This document shows, one piece after another, positions 1 through 10,837 of a stretch of 64,000 nt of DNA. Source of the DNA: Amorphophallus konjac. Lineage: Eukaryota > Streptophyta > Magnoliopsida > Alismatales > Araceae. The stretch lies in NCBI GenBank assembly GCA_022559845.1, contig CM040125.1, positions 326,437,829-326,501,828 of the forward strand. Direction: 5' to 3'. Under the pieces are notes generated by a model that had not been told where the DNA came from, ran no database searches, and worked only from the letters and a program-made list of their open reading frames with translations. The position numbers and the translations under genes are program-made. The stretch's first letter is position 1. Every line of letters starts with the position of its first letter.

Positions 1-1
1 T

Positions 2-772
2 TCATGGGCCAATTGGCTTTCCTGGGCAGAGTTTTACTATAATACAACATATCATTGAGGCACCAAGATGACTCCTTTTGAAGCAGTCTGTGGACAGCCC
101 CCACCAACAATCCTTTCCTATATTCCTGGTTTAGCTGCAAACCCAGAGGTGGACACACAACTCTGTTCCAGAACTATTATTACCCGGGAGCTGAAACATA
201 ACTCGGAGAAAGCTCAAATCAGAATAGCAAGAAATGCAAACAAACATCGGATAGACGTGGAATACCAAGTAGGTGACTGGGTTTATTTAAAATTACTACC
301 CTATCGCCAAGAATCCGTGGTACGAAGATCATGTCACAAGCTAGCTGCCCAATATTTTGGTCCATATGAAATTGTGAAACGCTGTGGAAAGATGGCATAT
401 CAGCTGGACCTTCCACCAAAAGCAAAAATCTACACTACATTCTATGTTTCCAAGTTAAAAAAGAAACATGGGGAAAACCTAGTCTACCCAGTACCTCTCC
501 CACCATTACTGTGTGCTCAAGACAGAGAACCCCGTCACATTCTCCAACGTCAATTGATTAGGTGAAATAATCAAACAGTCCCTCAAGTACTGTTGGCATG
601 GTAGAGTTCCCCAGATTCTAATGCAACCTGGCTTGACTGTCCAGAATTACGGAGGCTTTATCCAACCTTCAACCTCAAGGACGAGGTGATTTCTCATGGG
701 GTGGCAGTTGATACGTATCACAGCTCACCAACGGCCAGACATTTTACTTCTGGGACAGGAACAGAACCATGA
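2..772 (+). pseudogene. Gypsy-1 integrase C-terminus with chromodomain-like tail, decayed
   Basis: This is the end of a Ty3/gypsy Pol polyprotein, entering from the left edge. The reading frame shows the plant gypsy integrase pattern TKMTPFEAVCG, then VGDWVYLKL, FGPYEIV and FYVSKLKK, which is the integrase C-terminal domain. In the same frame a chromodomain-like tail follows (SNATWLDCPELRRLYP, NLKDEV). The frame is broken by stops at 56-58, 563-565 and 602-604 and ends at 770-772; I see no frameshift. The enzyme would have joined element DNA to the chromosome, with the chromodomain guiding site choice, but the stops make this copy inactive. The catalytic core lies outside the window. Family assignment is confident, clade is not. 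Confidence 0.85.
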
Positions 773-1065
773 GTTGGAAAACAGAACCGGGTCGTTCAGT
801 TCAAGGCTGGTGGAATTTGTTGGGCCAATTCAATGGCCGCTAACCGTATCAGTTGAGTCGTTGACAGCAGCCACTGTAATGCATATTAAATGCAACTATA
901 GCATCGCCCAGCCCAGCCCCTCCGACGACCTTGCTCGCCCAGCACTGGCATGCTAGCCCACGACAACTTCCAGCCATTGCCCTGACTACTCCGGCTTCCA
1001 CGCCAAGGCTGCCCTCCGGCCTCCACGTTCAGGCTACTCTCACCTTTTACTTTTGAGAGCATTTC
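773..1065 (+). mobile_element. Gypsy-1 3' UTR and left part of its 3' LTR
   Basis: Non-coding DNA between the chromodomain stop and the Copia-1 insertion. The sequence resumes after Copia-1 at 6205 with no visible gap other than the duplicated atttc. The exact start of the LTR could not be placed because the other LTR is outside the window; a TGTTGGGCC near 829 is one candidate. Confidence 0.5.
1061..1065. repeat. Target site duplication of Copia-1, left copy (atttc)
   Basis: The five bases atttc immediately precede the TGTGG terminus of Copia-1 and are repeated exactly at 6200-6204. A 5-bp duplication is typical of LTR retrotransposon integration. Confidence 0.95.
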
Positions 1066-1389
1066 TGTGGAAAAGTAATCACAAAGGCAAAATAACCATC
1101 ACACAATCCAAATACCACTGAAACAAAGAAGTTACGTGCTTCGGCCTAAGGCCTACGTGCACGGGAGAAGAGCGTGGGGAAGCATCTGATTCCTGGTATC
1201 TCTCTACAGAGATCACCGCAGCAACATGGTCATATAATACATTGCATGTCAATAGAAGGAATCCCAAAATAAGGAAGGTACATAGCAGGAAACCGTACAT
1301 AGCAGGAAACCCCCTAAATGGGGGTGACAAAGAATTTCAACGGTGCTCCCACAGCCAAACCAGGGGAACAACTCTCTTCTCCACCAACA
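1066..1389 (-). repeat. Copia-1 3' LTR
   Basis: 324 bp, matching 5877-6199 almost base for base. In element orientation it begins TGTTGGTGGAGAAG and ends TTTTCCACA. Differences from the 5' LTR include one extra G in a G run near 1320. Confidence 0.95.
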
Positions 1390-1400
1390 CCCCCCCTCAA
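1390..1400 (-). promoter_or_regulatory. Copia-1 polypurine tract
   Basis: Read on the minus strand this is TTGAGGGGGGG, directly upstream of the 3' LTR. It is the plus-strand priming site of the element and overlaps the polyprotein stop codon at 1397-1399. Confidence 0.85.
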
Positions 1401-2860
1401 GTTGGTGCGAAAATATCGATGGAGCCCAACTTGGACAATATTTCATGAAACTTGGAAGTTGGAAGACCCTTTGTAAAGATATCTGCTAATTGTTGATCAC
1501 TGCGAATAAAAGGTGTACTAATAATTTTGGTTTAAACTTTTTCCCGAACGAAATGACAATCGACTTCAATATGTTTTGTCCGTTCATGAAAAACTGGATT
1601 AGAAGCAATATGTACGGCAGCTTGATTATCACATAACATTGGTATTGGTTTAGATGACATAAATCCCAAATCTTGCAGTAGAGCACGAAGCCAAATAATC
1701 TCACTAGTTGTAGAAGCCATGGCCCGATATTTTGCCTCGGCACTAGATCGAGCAATAATATTTTGTTTCTTACTTTTCCAAGTTACCAGATTACCTCCGA
1801 CGAAGGTACAATATCCCGTAGTGGATTTTCGATCAACGGGGCATCCTGCCCAATCAGCATCAGTATAGGTAGTGATGTTGCTATGTTCATTCTTACGCAT
1901 CCAGAGACCCCTTCCTAGTGAGCTTTTGAGATACTGTAAAATTCTAGTGACAGCATTCATATGGTGAATAGTGGGTGCATGCATGAATCTACTTATTAAA
2001 CTCACAGCATAAGAGATATCAGGTCGAGTGATTGTGAGATAGATGAGTTTACCAACTAATTTTTGAAAAAGACTTATATCTGAGAATAGTGGACCATCAT
2101 TATCAACTTTGCTTTCACTCTCAATTGGAGTCTCGGACGGTTTCTCAATGAGAGTCTCGGACGGTTTAGCACCTATTTTTCCAGTCTCTTGCAATAGGTC
2201 TAAGGCATATTTTCGTTGATTGAGAAAAATACCTTTCTTGAAATAAGCAACTTCCAAACCAAGAAAGCACTTGAGTACACCCAAATCTTTAATAGCAAAT
2301 TTCTTGTGTAGGAGTGTCTTTAACTTAGAGATGCCAGTCTCATCATCACATGTTATCACTAAATCATCAACATAAATTAAAATAATAGTAGTACCTGAAG
2401 AGACTCTTTTAACGAACAACGAAGGATCTGCAGCACTCCTTTGTAATCCATTTGCCAAGAGAACAGAATTGAGCTTAGCATACCAAGCTCGGGGGGATTG
2501 TTTAAGCCCATGGACAACCTTTTTTAATTTGCATACTACACCAAATGTGGATTCCTGATGATGGCATGGTGGAATATTCATATATACTTCTTCCAGATCA
2601 CCACGAAGAAATGCATTTTTGACATCCATCTGAAATAGTTGCCAATCATGATTGACAACTAGAGAAATAAGAACCTAAAATGTACTCATTTTTGCAACTG
2701 GTGCAAATGTCTCTTCATAATCAATCCCATATGTTTGAGTGAAACCCTTGGCTACGAGTCTTGCCTTATGTCGTTCAATGGTTCCATCACTTTTATATTT
2801 AATTTTGTATATCCAACGACAACCAACAGTCTTTTTGCCTGGAGGTAATCTGACAAGATC
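1397..2860 (-). pseudogene. Copia-1 reverse transcriptase and RNase H, broken by stops
   Basis: One reading frame, interrupted. Upstream part: [28 protein letters not shown], then a TAG stop near 2676. The long open stretch 1532-2629 holds MDVKNAFLRGDL, HGLKQSPRAWY and the catalytic box YVDDLVIT. RNase H follows with TYTDADWAGCP (catalytic Asp), SSAEAKYRAMA (Glu) and LCDNQAAVHIA (Asp). A TAA at 1532-1534 then interrupts, and the frame continues through QLADIFTKGLP to the natural stop at 1397-1399. Catalytic residues all appear present, so loss of function comes from the stops alone. Confidence 0.92.
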
Positions 2861-3950
2861 TCACGTCTTATTTTCGTCGAGTGCTTGTAGTTCGTCGTGC
2901 ATAGCTTTAATCCAAATTGGATTAGAATTGGCTTCTGCGAAATTCGTTGGTTCTTTATCATTGGAAAGTGCAGTTAGGAAGGCAACATGCTTTTGAGACA
3001 CCTTATCATAAGTCACACAAGCTTGTATAGGATAAGAAACAGCATGATAAGTGAAAAAGTCTTCCATTCTTTGAGGAGGACGAGTTTCCCTACTTGATCT
3101 TCGTAAAGATGGATGAGTTAATATTGTATCAGTAGGAAGAATTGTAGAAGGCCCTGTGGAATTTTCGGGAAGAGTAGCCTCCTCATTAGAGACAACAATA
3201 TCATCAGTAATTATTGGAAGAGGAACATTACCAGATAAGTGTTCCCCTTGAAGGGAATTCTTAGATTTGGTTTGTTTTTGAAAATAAGGTTCTGATTCCA
3301 AAAAATAGACATCTCGAGGGATAAAAATTTTCTGAGTGGACATGTTGTAACAAATGTACCCCTTTTTTTCAGAAGAGTACCCAAAGAACACGCACCGAAT
3401 CGCTCTAGCATCCAGTTTATCACGATGTGTCTCCTGTTTATGCACATAGCAGACACCCAAACACCCTTAAATGTGATATGTTGATTTGTCGACTGTATAT
3501 GACTTCCAAAGGAGATTTAAAGTAAAGGATACGACTTGGAAGTCTGTTGATCAAATAAGTTGCAGTCATAGCTCCATGTGACCAATACCTTTTTGGAACA
3601 TTCATTTGGCGCATGATGGACCGTGTAACTTTTAGAATGTGTCGATTTTTCCTTTCGGCCACTCCATTTTGCTGAGGTGTTCCAACACAACTTGTTTGAT
3701 GAATAATACATTGACTACAAAGATACTCATAGAATATTTGTGATGTATGTTCCGTGCCATTGTCTGACCTAAAAACTTTCACTTTGGCATCAAACTGGGT
3801 AAATATCATGTTATGAAAATCTTTAAAACTAGATAGCACCTCTGTTTTAGACTTTAGCAAGTACATCCAAGTAGCACGAGAATAATCATCAATAAATAAG
3901 ATAAAATATTTGTATCCATCATATGAATCAACAGGAGCAGGACCCATAAG
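2861..3950 (-). pseudogene. Copia-1 integrase core and linker, frameshifted
   Basis: The integrase core reads in a different frame from the domains on either side. Its left boundary is a frameshift near 3450-3470, where the FGC segment continues as CYVHKQETHRDKLDARAIRC in the next frame, and its right boundary is a frameshift near 3950, just after HSDLW. Visible catalytic-triad residues are the Asp of HSDLW, the Asp of VFRSDNGTE and the Glu of QQNGVAERKNR. The linker towards reverse transcriptase ends at a TGA (2861-2863) where the family normally has Trp. Confidence 0.88.
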
Positions 3951-5506
3951 TCAGAATGAATCAATTCAAAAGGCTTGGCAGACACAGATAAGGAATTAGA
4001 AAATGGCAATCTAGTTTGCTTAGAGAGTTGACAAATTTCACATATGCTAGAATCAACAAATGAAGGAAAAAGTTTTGACATAATACGGTGTGAAGGATGT
4101 CCAAGTCGTTTCTGTAAAATACTACTTGCCAAGAATTTTTCTGTATGATAAGCTTTGTCAATAGGATTCACGAGGTAAAGTCCATGAGAGTAAATGCCTT
4201 CACCAATCTTCTTCTTCGTTATTCGATCCTGAAAGATCACAGAAGTAGGTGAAAAAATGACATCACAATTTAAGGAATTAGTAATCTTCCCAACAGATAA
4301 CAATTGAGTTGGGAAGGATGGAACAACAAGGGCATCACAAGTTGGACTGTGAGGAAAAAAATGAAAATTTCCACTTCCTATCACAGGGACAGAGTTTCCA
4401 TTTGCAACAGAGACTGCATGAGTATTAGTTGCATAGATAAAGTCATGCACAGAAGAGGGATTATTGGCCATATGATCAGTAGCTCCGGAATCAACAATCC
4501 AAGAATTGATTTTTGAGTGTGAAGTAAGATAAGCTTGGAGGTTACCTGAAACATGAGTGGATGTTGAACGAACTGGTTCTGAAGTTACGGACTTACAGAG
4601 TTGTTGAAGGAGCTGACTAAGTTGGTTCATAGGAAGAGTCGTGTCTGCAATATTGGCATGATCTTTTTTCTTCTTATCAAATTTAGCTTTGAGGTGAGGA
4701 TGCAATTTCCAGCATCGATCCTTTGTGTGTCCATTCGCATTGTAGTGATCACAATGGTAGGTATTTAGTTTTCCCTTACTACGAAAGTTACTCTTCCCTT
4801 TCTCAGTAACAAGGCAGGCTTCTTTATCATCCTTTTCAGTCATAAGTGCACGTGACTCTCCTTTGAGATAGCTTGATTTCAAATTCGAAGTCATAGTCTT
4901 TCTGCGAATTTCTTCTCGCTGAATAATAGCACAAACACTTGAAAATGATGGAAGCTTTGAACTCATAAGAATATTGCTCCTGACATTTTCATAGTCTGGT
5001 CTAAGAATGCTAAGCAAGGAAAAGATTTTGTCTTCTTCAGCTCGCTGCAAGAAAATCTATGCATCATTACTATGAGGACGATACATGTTTAATTCGTCCC
5101 ATAATTTCTTAAGGGTACCAAGGTGTTCGCTAAAAGTTTTCTCGCCTTACTCTAATGCTGCAATGCCAAGCTTTAGTTGAAAAATACGAGCAGCATTATT
5201 TTTACTCCCATATAATTCAGTTATAGAATCCCACATCTCTTTTGCTGAGTCAGAAAAAGTAAAAATTTCAGCAATATGTGACTCCATAGAATTCAAAAGC
5301 CAAGATCGAACTAGTTGGTCATTAACAATCCAATCTTGATATTTTTTATCTGAGAGTTCAGGACAGTTAGAATCACCATTGACGTAACCTAACTTCCTTT
5401 TTCCACCAAGAGATAATGTAACTGCTCTTGACCATGAAACATAATTAATACCATTTAAAAGAACAGACGAGAGTTTCCAACCAGGATTAAAGTCTTGTTC
5501 GGCCAT
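3951..5506 (-). pseudogene. Copia-1 gag, zinc knuckle and protease
   Basis: Gag starts at the ATG complementary to 5504-5506 (MAEQDFNPGWKLSSVLLNG), with the copia gag pattern NYVSWSRAVTLSL and KEMWDSITELYGS. A stop at 5147-5149 and another near 5057-5059 interrupt it; the frame then continues through 5050. Further on come a zinc-knuckle-like stretch (CDHYNANGHTKDRC, an imperfect CCHC), the aspartic protease motif WIVDSGATDHM, and the HHCC part of integrase (RLGHPSHR...CEICQLSK). The first Cys-to-Cys spacing of the knuckle is normal, but Tyr-Asn replaces the usual second Cys position, so RNA binding may have been weak. Confidence 0.88.
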
Positions 5507-5864
5507 TGTAAATAACTAAGTAATCACAACAAGTAGCAGTAGAAGATCAACAAGGAAACTTATCTCTGTAGATGTGCAACAGTAGGAGCCCCAAACACTT
5601 GGAGTACACGATCTGAACTATGTTATGACAGAGTAGAGCACTTCAGATCATGCATCGAACAGGTGGTGTGCACCACCAAAAAAAGAAGTGCACACAAGTG
5701 GCAAGCAGCCACAAACCCTTGCCGGCAGAAGGGATAACGAGAGAGGAGGAGCACCAAGGCGACCACACTACCGCTGAGTACTCCACACCATCGGACCCTT
5801 TAAGATTGCAGCTTCGGGTGGCTTCACAAAGTAGATCTGAACAGGCCCCTAGAAGGATAGATCC
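5507..5864 (-). other. Copia-1 5' leader
   Basis: Non-coding stretch between the primer-binding site and the gag start of Copia-1. I see no conserved ORF in it. Confidence 0.7.
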
Positions 5865-5876
5865 GCTCTGATACCA
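5865..5876 (-). promoter_or_regulatory. Copia-1 primer-binding site (initiator-Met tRNA)
   Basis: On the minus strand this reads TGGTATCAGAGC, the complement of the plant initiator-Met tRNA 3' end, directly after the 5' LTR with no spacer. Confidence 0.95.
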
Positions 5877-6199
5877 TGTGGAAAAGTAATCACAAAGGCA
5901 AAATAACCATCACACAATCCAAATACCACTGAAACAAAGAAGTTACGTGCTTCGGCCTAAGGCCTACGTGCACGGGAGAAGAGAGTGGGGAAGCATCTTA
6001 TTCCTGGTATCTCTCTACAGAGATCACCGCAGCAACATGGTCATATGATACATTGCATGTCAATAGAAGGAATCCCAAAATAAGGAAGGTACGTAGCAGG
6101 AAACCGTACATAGCAGGAAACCCCCTAAATGGGGTGACAAAGAATTTCAACGGTGCTCCCGCAGCCAAACCAGGGGAACAACTCTCTTCTCCACCAACA
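5877..6199 (-). repeat. Copia-1 5' LTR
   Basis: 323-bp partner of the repeat at 1066-1389, ending in ccaccaaca next to the right-hand target duplication. Confidence 0.95.
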
Positions 6200-6204
6200 A
6201 TTTC
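6200..6204. repeat. Target site duplication of Copia-1, right copy (atttc)
   Basis: Exact repeat of 1061-1065. Confidence 0.95.
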
Positions 6205-6430
6205 CTCCTTTTTCTTACATACTTACTAACTTAAACATCGGAGGGTACTCACGGGACACCTCCAATCCAGTGAGAACTTTTTTTGGAGGAAAGGTCCGCC
6301 TAGACGTTAGGTGTGCTCTCCACCGTTGCGGACGTCTCTCTCAATGGTCGATTCCGACGTCTGATACGGCTCTTCGCTACACTAGCTCCTATGCTCGATC
6401 CCAATAACTAAATCAAAGTGTAACATACAC
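6205..6430 (+). mobile_element. Gypsy-1 3' LTR, right part
   Basis: Continues the host sequence interrupted by Copia-1. It contains ACTTAAACATCGGAGGG, a motif I associate with the R/U5 side of plant gypsy LTRs, followed by GC-richer sequence. The end of the LTR is not resolved because no partner LTR is in the window. Confidence 0.5.
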
Positions 6431-7639
6431 AACAGTCTGCTACAACCGTGTAGAATCAAGTTGATCTGATTGGGCAAACCATTTTTAAAAGTAAATTCTG
6501 CAAATATTCTCAACTTATCTATAATTGTTGAACAATATAATACTAGATGATTATCATTTGGGGGTGGGGGGGGGGGGTGGGGAGGTGCAAATTGTAAGAA
6601 TCGAGTTGAAGACTGAAGCAATATGAGGATATAGGTTTAGAGCACTTGAGATCAAGTTATACCATTGAAATAATTAATATGGTGAACCGCTCGGTAACTT
6701 TCTTCGAGTGTGATATTATCAGTATGGCCCAACATGCTTTCTCATTTGCATTTTTCACTGCTTTTTATTTCACTTGGAGTTTGCTCAAGCGCGAAAGAAT
6801 TGAATAACCAAACCAGCGTCAATATTGAATTGCTTGTCGATAAATAAAGGCAGTAGTCTGGATTGTTTTAGAAGCCGTTATCTATTGGGATTTTCCCGAC
6901 ATTCCAAATCCAGTTCAGTATGCATTACCTTGATTAACGCATCCATAAGAAACACTTTATCTGTTCTTACTATTGAATTTTTTAATGAACTAAACTGCGT
7001 TCAAAATGTGATGGTTTGCTATTTTTCTTTTTTTCTTTTTTTTGGGGGGGGGGGGGTTCCAAAAGCCCACAGACCACTCACATCAGTGTCCAATTTACAC
7101 ACGTCACCTTTTCTGAATATATAAATTATAGTGGTTGGAATTTTAGACAAGAAACAAAGTCATAGCCGACAACATTCGTGACAAAGTACATGACTAAGGG
7201 GTAGTTTGGTGTACTGTAAAATGACGTAAAACATTATAAAATACTATAAAATAGTGTATTTCTTATGTATTGAATAATGTGAATTGTTGGTATTTTTACA
7301 TATAAACTATTGTTCAGAGTGAATCGACATAAATATCATTTCTAGAAACATATTAGCAGACATATCATTAATTTTAACCAAATATTGCAAAAATGTCGTC
7401 GCGATTAATTATCGTCGACAGGAAAGTGAGTATTCCACAAAGATTCTAATATTCATATTAGTTGATCATTGAACGATGAAAATACCCCTCTCACATCTCC
7501 AAGTTCTCCACTCTTACAAGAGAGAGATGAGAGAGAGCCTACTAAGAGAGGAGAGAGAGGAGACTTCTCCCTCCGATCCGGCCCTTCCTCACCGCCATCG
7601 CTACCTATAGGGCGTGTTCCTTCGATTCGCCTTCGACAT
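6431..7639. other. Non-coding stretch with poly-G runs
   Basis: AT-rich DNA without a supported gene. It contains an interrupted G run at about 6559-6584 and another of about 14 G after a T-rich tract at about 7015-7055. The 7196-7480 part is AT-rich, and 7500-7570 is rich in GAGAGA. No terminal repeats or coding frame were recognised. Confidence 0.6.
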
Positions 7640-8090
7640 TAGTTGTTCCTTAGTGCAGGGGGTCGGGGAGGGGGGGTTCAGCGGGATGTTGCGGGGGGTT
7701 CTGGGGAGGTCATAGGGGGAGGGTGGGTTCTAGCGGGAGGTTGCAAGGGAGGGGGGTTCCAACTTGAGAGAGGGAGGGGAGGGGAGGTTGCAGAGAGGAG
7801 GGTCCCGTGGGAGGTCGCAAGGGGAGGGTTTGGCGGGAGGTCGTAGAGGGGAGGGGGATTCCAACTTGTGGGAGGGAGGGGAGGGGAGGGGATGTTGTAA
7901 GGGGGTTCTGGCAGGAGTTGCGATGGGGGTGGGGGGGTGTTCTAGTGAGAGTTGTAGAGGGAGCAGTTCTGGCAGGAGTTGTAGGGGGGAGGGGGTTCGA
8001 AGGTAAATGAAGGGGGGAGGCGAGGTCTCAAGGGTGGGAGGGGGTTTACGGCGGGAGGGAGGGGAGAGGTGGTTGCAACAGGAGTTGTTA
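7640..8090 (+). repeat. G-rich degenerate minisatellite
   Basis: About 450 bp very rich in G, made of degenerate units such as GGGAGGGG, GTTCTGGCGGGAGGT and TTGCAAGGGAGG. The + strand is therefore stop-poor and gives spurious Gly/Arg-rich reading frames, which I do not treat as genes. Many four-run G tracts could form G-quadruplexes. Confidence 0.75.
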
Positions 8091-8930
8091 CTACATATTA
8101 TTTTTATTTCAATAAAAACAAACTAAATATCTAAAAGTTGTCAAATACAAATAGTGGTTAAGAGAGGAGTTGATCACATCCCTAAAGAAATTATAATTAG
8201 AAGATAATAGGCCTAATTCTCAAAGAATACATCAAACAACTTGATGAAACATTGCCTAATAGAATTGGAGGAAAAAAAACTAAAGTCCAGCACAGACATA
8301 GGAAACTATTCACATAATGCATCATATCTTCTACAGTACTCTAGCCTTATCTACTGCTTCTGTCCAGTTCGTCTCTCGTTCTTTGTCTTTGATTGAATAT
8401 GCCCCCACCTGATTAAAGAACATTGGGTTTCACAAGCAAAACAGCTGCATCAAAAGGGTATCACACGAATATCAATCTTGAGGACAACATCCAATGGAGA
8501 AAAGAAAATGATGCAAGAATATCATAGTAAAGGCTCAACACTTCAAAGCACACAATGAAGCCTGAAGTTATTTCTTGAGGACATTACTGTATAATCTGAT
8601 ATAAAATTCTCCTAGTCTCCTCTTCATGTGTTAGCTTCCAAATACTGAGTTCCATTCTCACCTGCAGAACCTCCTAATACCATCTCAATGGATCTTTTCT
8701 AGTTTCAAAAGCATGTCAAATAGCTTAGTTCTCTAAGAACAATGTCTCGCAGGTACCACAGACTCACAAATAGAAGATCCTTAATCATCTCTGATGAAGA
8801 GCTGGTACAAAATAAATGTCCACAAAATATTTGACACTGCCCAAAAGTGCTCTGAGGAAGAATTGGTACAAAATAACTGTCAACATATCAAATGAAAAAT
8901 GCACAACCCAAAAGTACTCAACTCTTGCTC
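8091..8930. other. Non-coding stretch downstream of the GlnRS exons
   Basis: AT-rich. It includes two near-copies of GGTACAAAATAA with flanking similarity (about 8789-8821 and 8851-8884), a small tandem duplication with a step of about 62 bp. I looked for the next glutaminyl-tRNA synthetase exon here and did not find one. Confidence 0.5.
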
Positions 8931-8933
8931 TTT

Positions 8934-8935
8934 TG

Positions 8936-8966
<31 letters not shown>

Positions 8967-8987
8967 TTTTTTTTGGGGGGGGGGGGG
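8934..8987. repeat. TTTTG microsatellite followed by poly-T and poly-G
   Basis: Five or so TTTTG units run into a T tract and then about 13 G. It lies in the intron just after the last recognised exon of the glutaminyl-tRNA synthetase fragment. Confidence 0.9.
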
Positions 8988-8998
8988 AGAGACTACAC

Positions 8999-9647
8999 CT
9001 GATGATCAACATATGCTTGACCATTCCAAATCAGCTCAACTGCTAGGTCACACAATTCTTGAAAGTAATCACTTGTGTATGTTACCTGAAAGAAGCATGT
9101 ATGTCAGTGATAGGAAAGCACCCAGCAAGATTTTAGTGCACAAAATATTATACCTCAAACGGCTTCCAACCCATCCACTCAACAATCTCATGGATATGAT
9201 TAATGTATTCTTGTTTGTCTGCTTTGGGATTTGTATCATTGAATCTATCAAAACAGTAATTGGCACAAAGCAAGTAGGTGAATCTAGATACCTATAACTA
9301 CTAAACAAATATATAAACATATTAGAGAAAACATTGATGCAAATATTTACCTTAGATAACAACCACCATCCCTGTCTTTTGCCAGGCCAAAATCAATGAA
9401 CATAACCTGTGTAAATGTTACCCACTGAGAATGCTAGTTATGCTTGAAGCAAATTAAGAACCTTAATCTCCTCCATTTTGGTAGAGTTAAATACCTTAGC
9501 ATGATCAATATGCAGATATCCATTTGGTTCAGGAGAAAAGCGAGTAAAAACTTTACCGCTTGTTACTTTCAAATGCTTCTCTAGCTTGTCCTTTGTGTTA
9601 TGAGCACGCCATATAGTTCCATCACTAAAGAGTGCCTCCATATGAAC
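8999..9647 (-). pseudogene. Glutaminyl-tRNA synthetase fragment (four exons), HIGH motif altered
   Basis: Four exons on the minus strand give one continuous frame: 9495-9647 (51 codons), 9351-9406, 9154-9244 and 8999-9085 (29 codons). All three internal introns have GT/AG ends, and exon phases join without frameshift or stop. The product matches the catalytic-domain start of eukaryotic GlnRS: VFTRFSPEPNGYLHIDHAK, MFIDFGLAKDRDGGCYLR, DTNPKADKQEYINHIHEIV, VTYTSDYFQELCDLAVELI and AYVDHQ. Functional enzymes charge tRNA-Gln in the cytosol and need the class I HIGH motif; here it is HIDH, and PP of the FPPEPNG motif is SP. No N-terminal tRNA-binding region, KMSKS motif or anticodon-binding domain was found. 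It is probably a pseudogene, though very large TE-filled introns cannot be excluded. Confidence 0.85.
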
Positions 9648-10837
9648 CTGACACATCCAAATGAGTTAAATCTCATAAGACTGCACATTCACATTTTAAG
9701 AACAATCAACACCGAATTAAAAATGAACAATCAAGAAAAGTAACACAGTTTCGGTTAAAAGCTATCGATAGCGATGAAAGGGATGATGTACATTTTCTTT
9801 TCTTTTGAAACCAGAGAGCCTTGAAAAAACAATAAAAAGCTCAAAATTACATTCTGTAAATGAGTTTTGAGAAGCTATTATGGATGTAGGAATGTATAGA
9901 CAAAATTAAGGTGCCTAATTTAAAACAGAAGCACTTAAATGCCAAATTAGTTACTCTCGGAAAACTTTGGAAAAAAATAAAAAAAAAGATAAACCATACT
10001 AACCAATTTTGTCTGCATGTCCTTGAACCAAATGCATGTTTTGTTTCCATCTATGCCATGTCCATGAACTAAATGCATGTTTTGATGTAAGGTTTTCCTT
10101 GTGAAGAGAAATTAATGGTCATGCTCTGGTTGGAGGTCATGATATTTGTGATCAATAAGAAAAGAATAATGGCTGTGTCCAACTTTCTAGACCAAAGAAT
10201 TACTTAAGTTCCCAACCAATGTTGACACCAAACAAATTTCTGACAGGGAAGCACAATCTTTACTCCACCACCACGACCCCCCACACATGCACACACATAC
10301 CCAAAAAAAAAAAAAAAAACTCCTGGACAGCTAGACTCGAGCTTCCTTACTTGTATGGACACCGGGATCCCATCTTCTTGTCAAAGTTGCAAAGCTGAAC
10401 GTGGGATGGACACTAGGGCATGTAGAAGGAAGAGGAGACCTCATGTGGGTGACCTAGTTTTTTCTTTTCAGGAATTCTTGGACTTGCATCCATATTTATC
10501 CCTTGCCTACTCATTGGGGCACAGATTTAAAAGGGGAGATTGGGGAAGAGAGATAGTAGGAAATATATAACAAAAACCAAGTATGGTAGATGCTGACAAG
10601 ATCAATAATTCCCTCACTTCAGGTGAGCTTTAATTTGAGAATTTGGAAACAATCATTGCTGCAGTTTTGCATTATGCTGACTCTGAAGGGTTTTTGTTGG
10701 AAACAAATGTCACCACAATTGCACGAAATATAATAATATTTTGGGAAAAAAGAAGAGATCAGATAAGAGAATAGCAGTTAGCATGAATTAATGACGAGCA
10801 TAAGTATTGGAATTTTGTTAAGAATATGAATACGTAC
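9648..10837. other. Non-coding stretch upstream of the GlnRS exons
   Basis: AT-rich DNA, including a poly-A run at about 10301-10319 and an ACACAC-rich stretch just before it. No supported coding exon was seen. Confidence 0.5.

Larger units (their letters stand above)
1066..6199 (-). mobile_element. Copia-1, full-length Ty1/copia LTR retrotransposon, inactivated
   Basis: A complete element of 5134 bp on the minus strand. It has two LTRs of about 323 bp with TG...CA ends, a primer-binding site matching initiator-Met tRNA, a polypurine tract, and the copia domain order gag, protease, integrase, reverse transcriptase, RNase H. It is flanked by a perfect 5-bp duplication and lies in the 3' LTR of Gypsy-1. 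The two LTRs differ by about six changes by eye (five substitutions and one single-base gap), so the insertion is fairly young. Several stops and two compensating frame changes in the coding region mean this copy cannot make a full polyprotein. Confidence 0.95.

Noticed and set aside
7196..7480. Possible MITE beginning GGGGTAGTTTGGTGTAC
   Set aside because: No matching inverted end or target duplication could be found.
7643..8010. Gly-rich frames in the G-rich minisatellite
   Set aside because: The repeat simply lacks stop codons on the + strand; all three frames are partly open.
8600..8720. Possible next GlnRS exon (KLFDM-like reading on the minus strand)
   Set aside because: Only five residues match the expected segment, and a stop follows; splice signals are not convincing.
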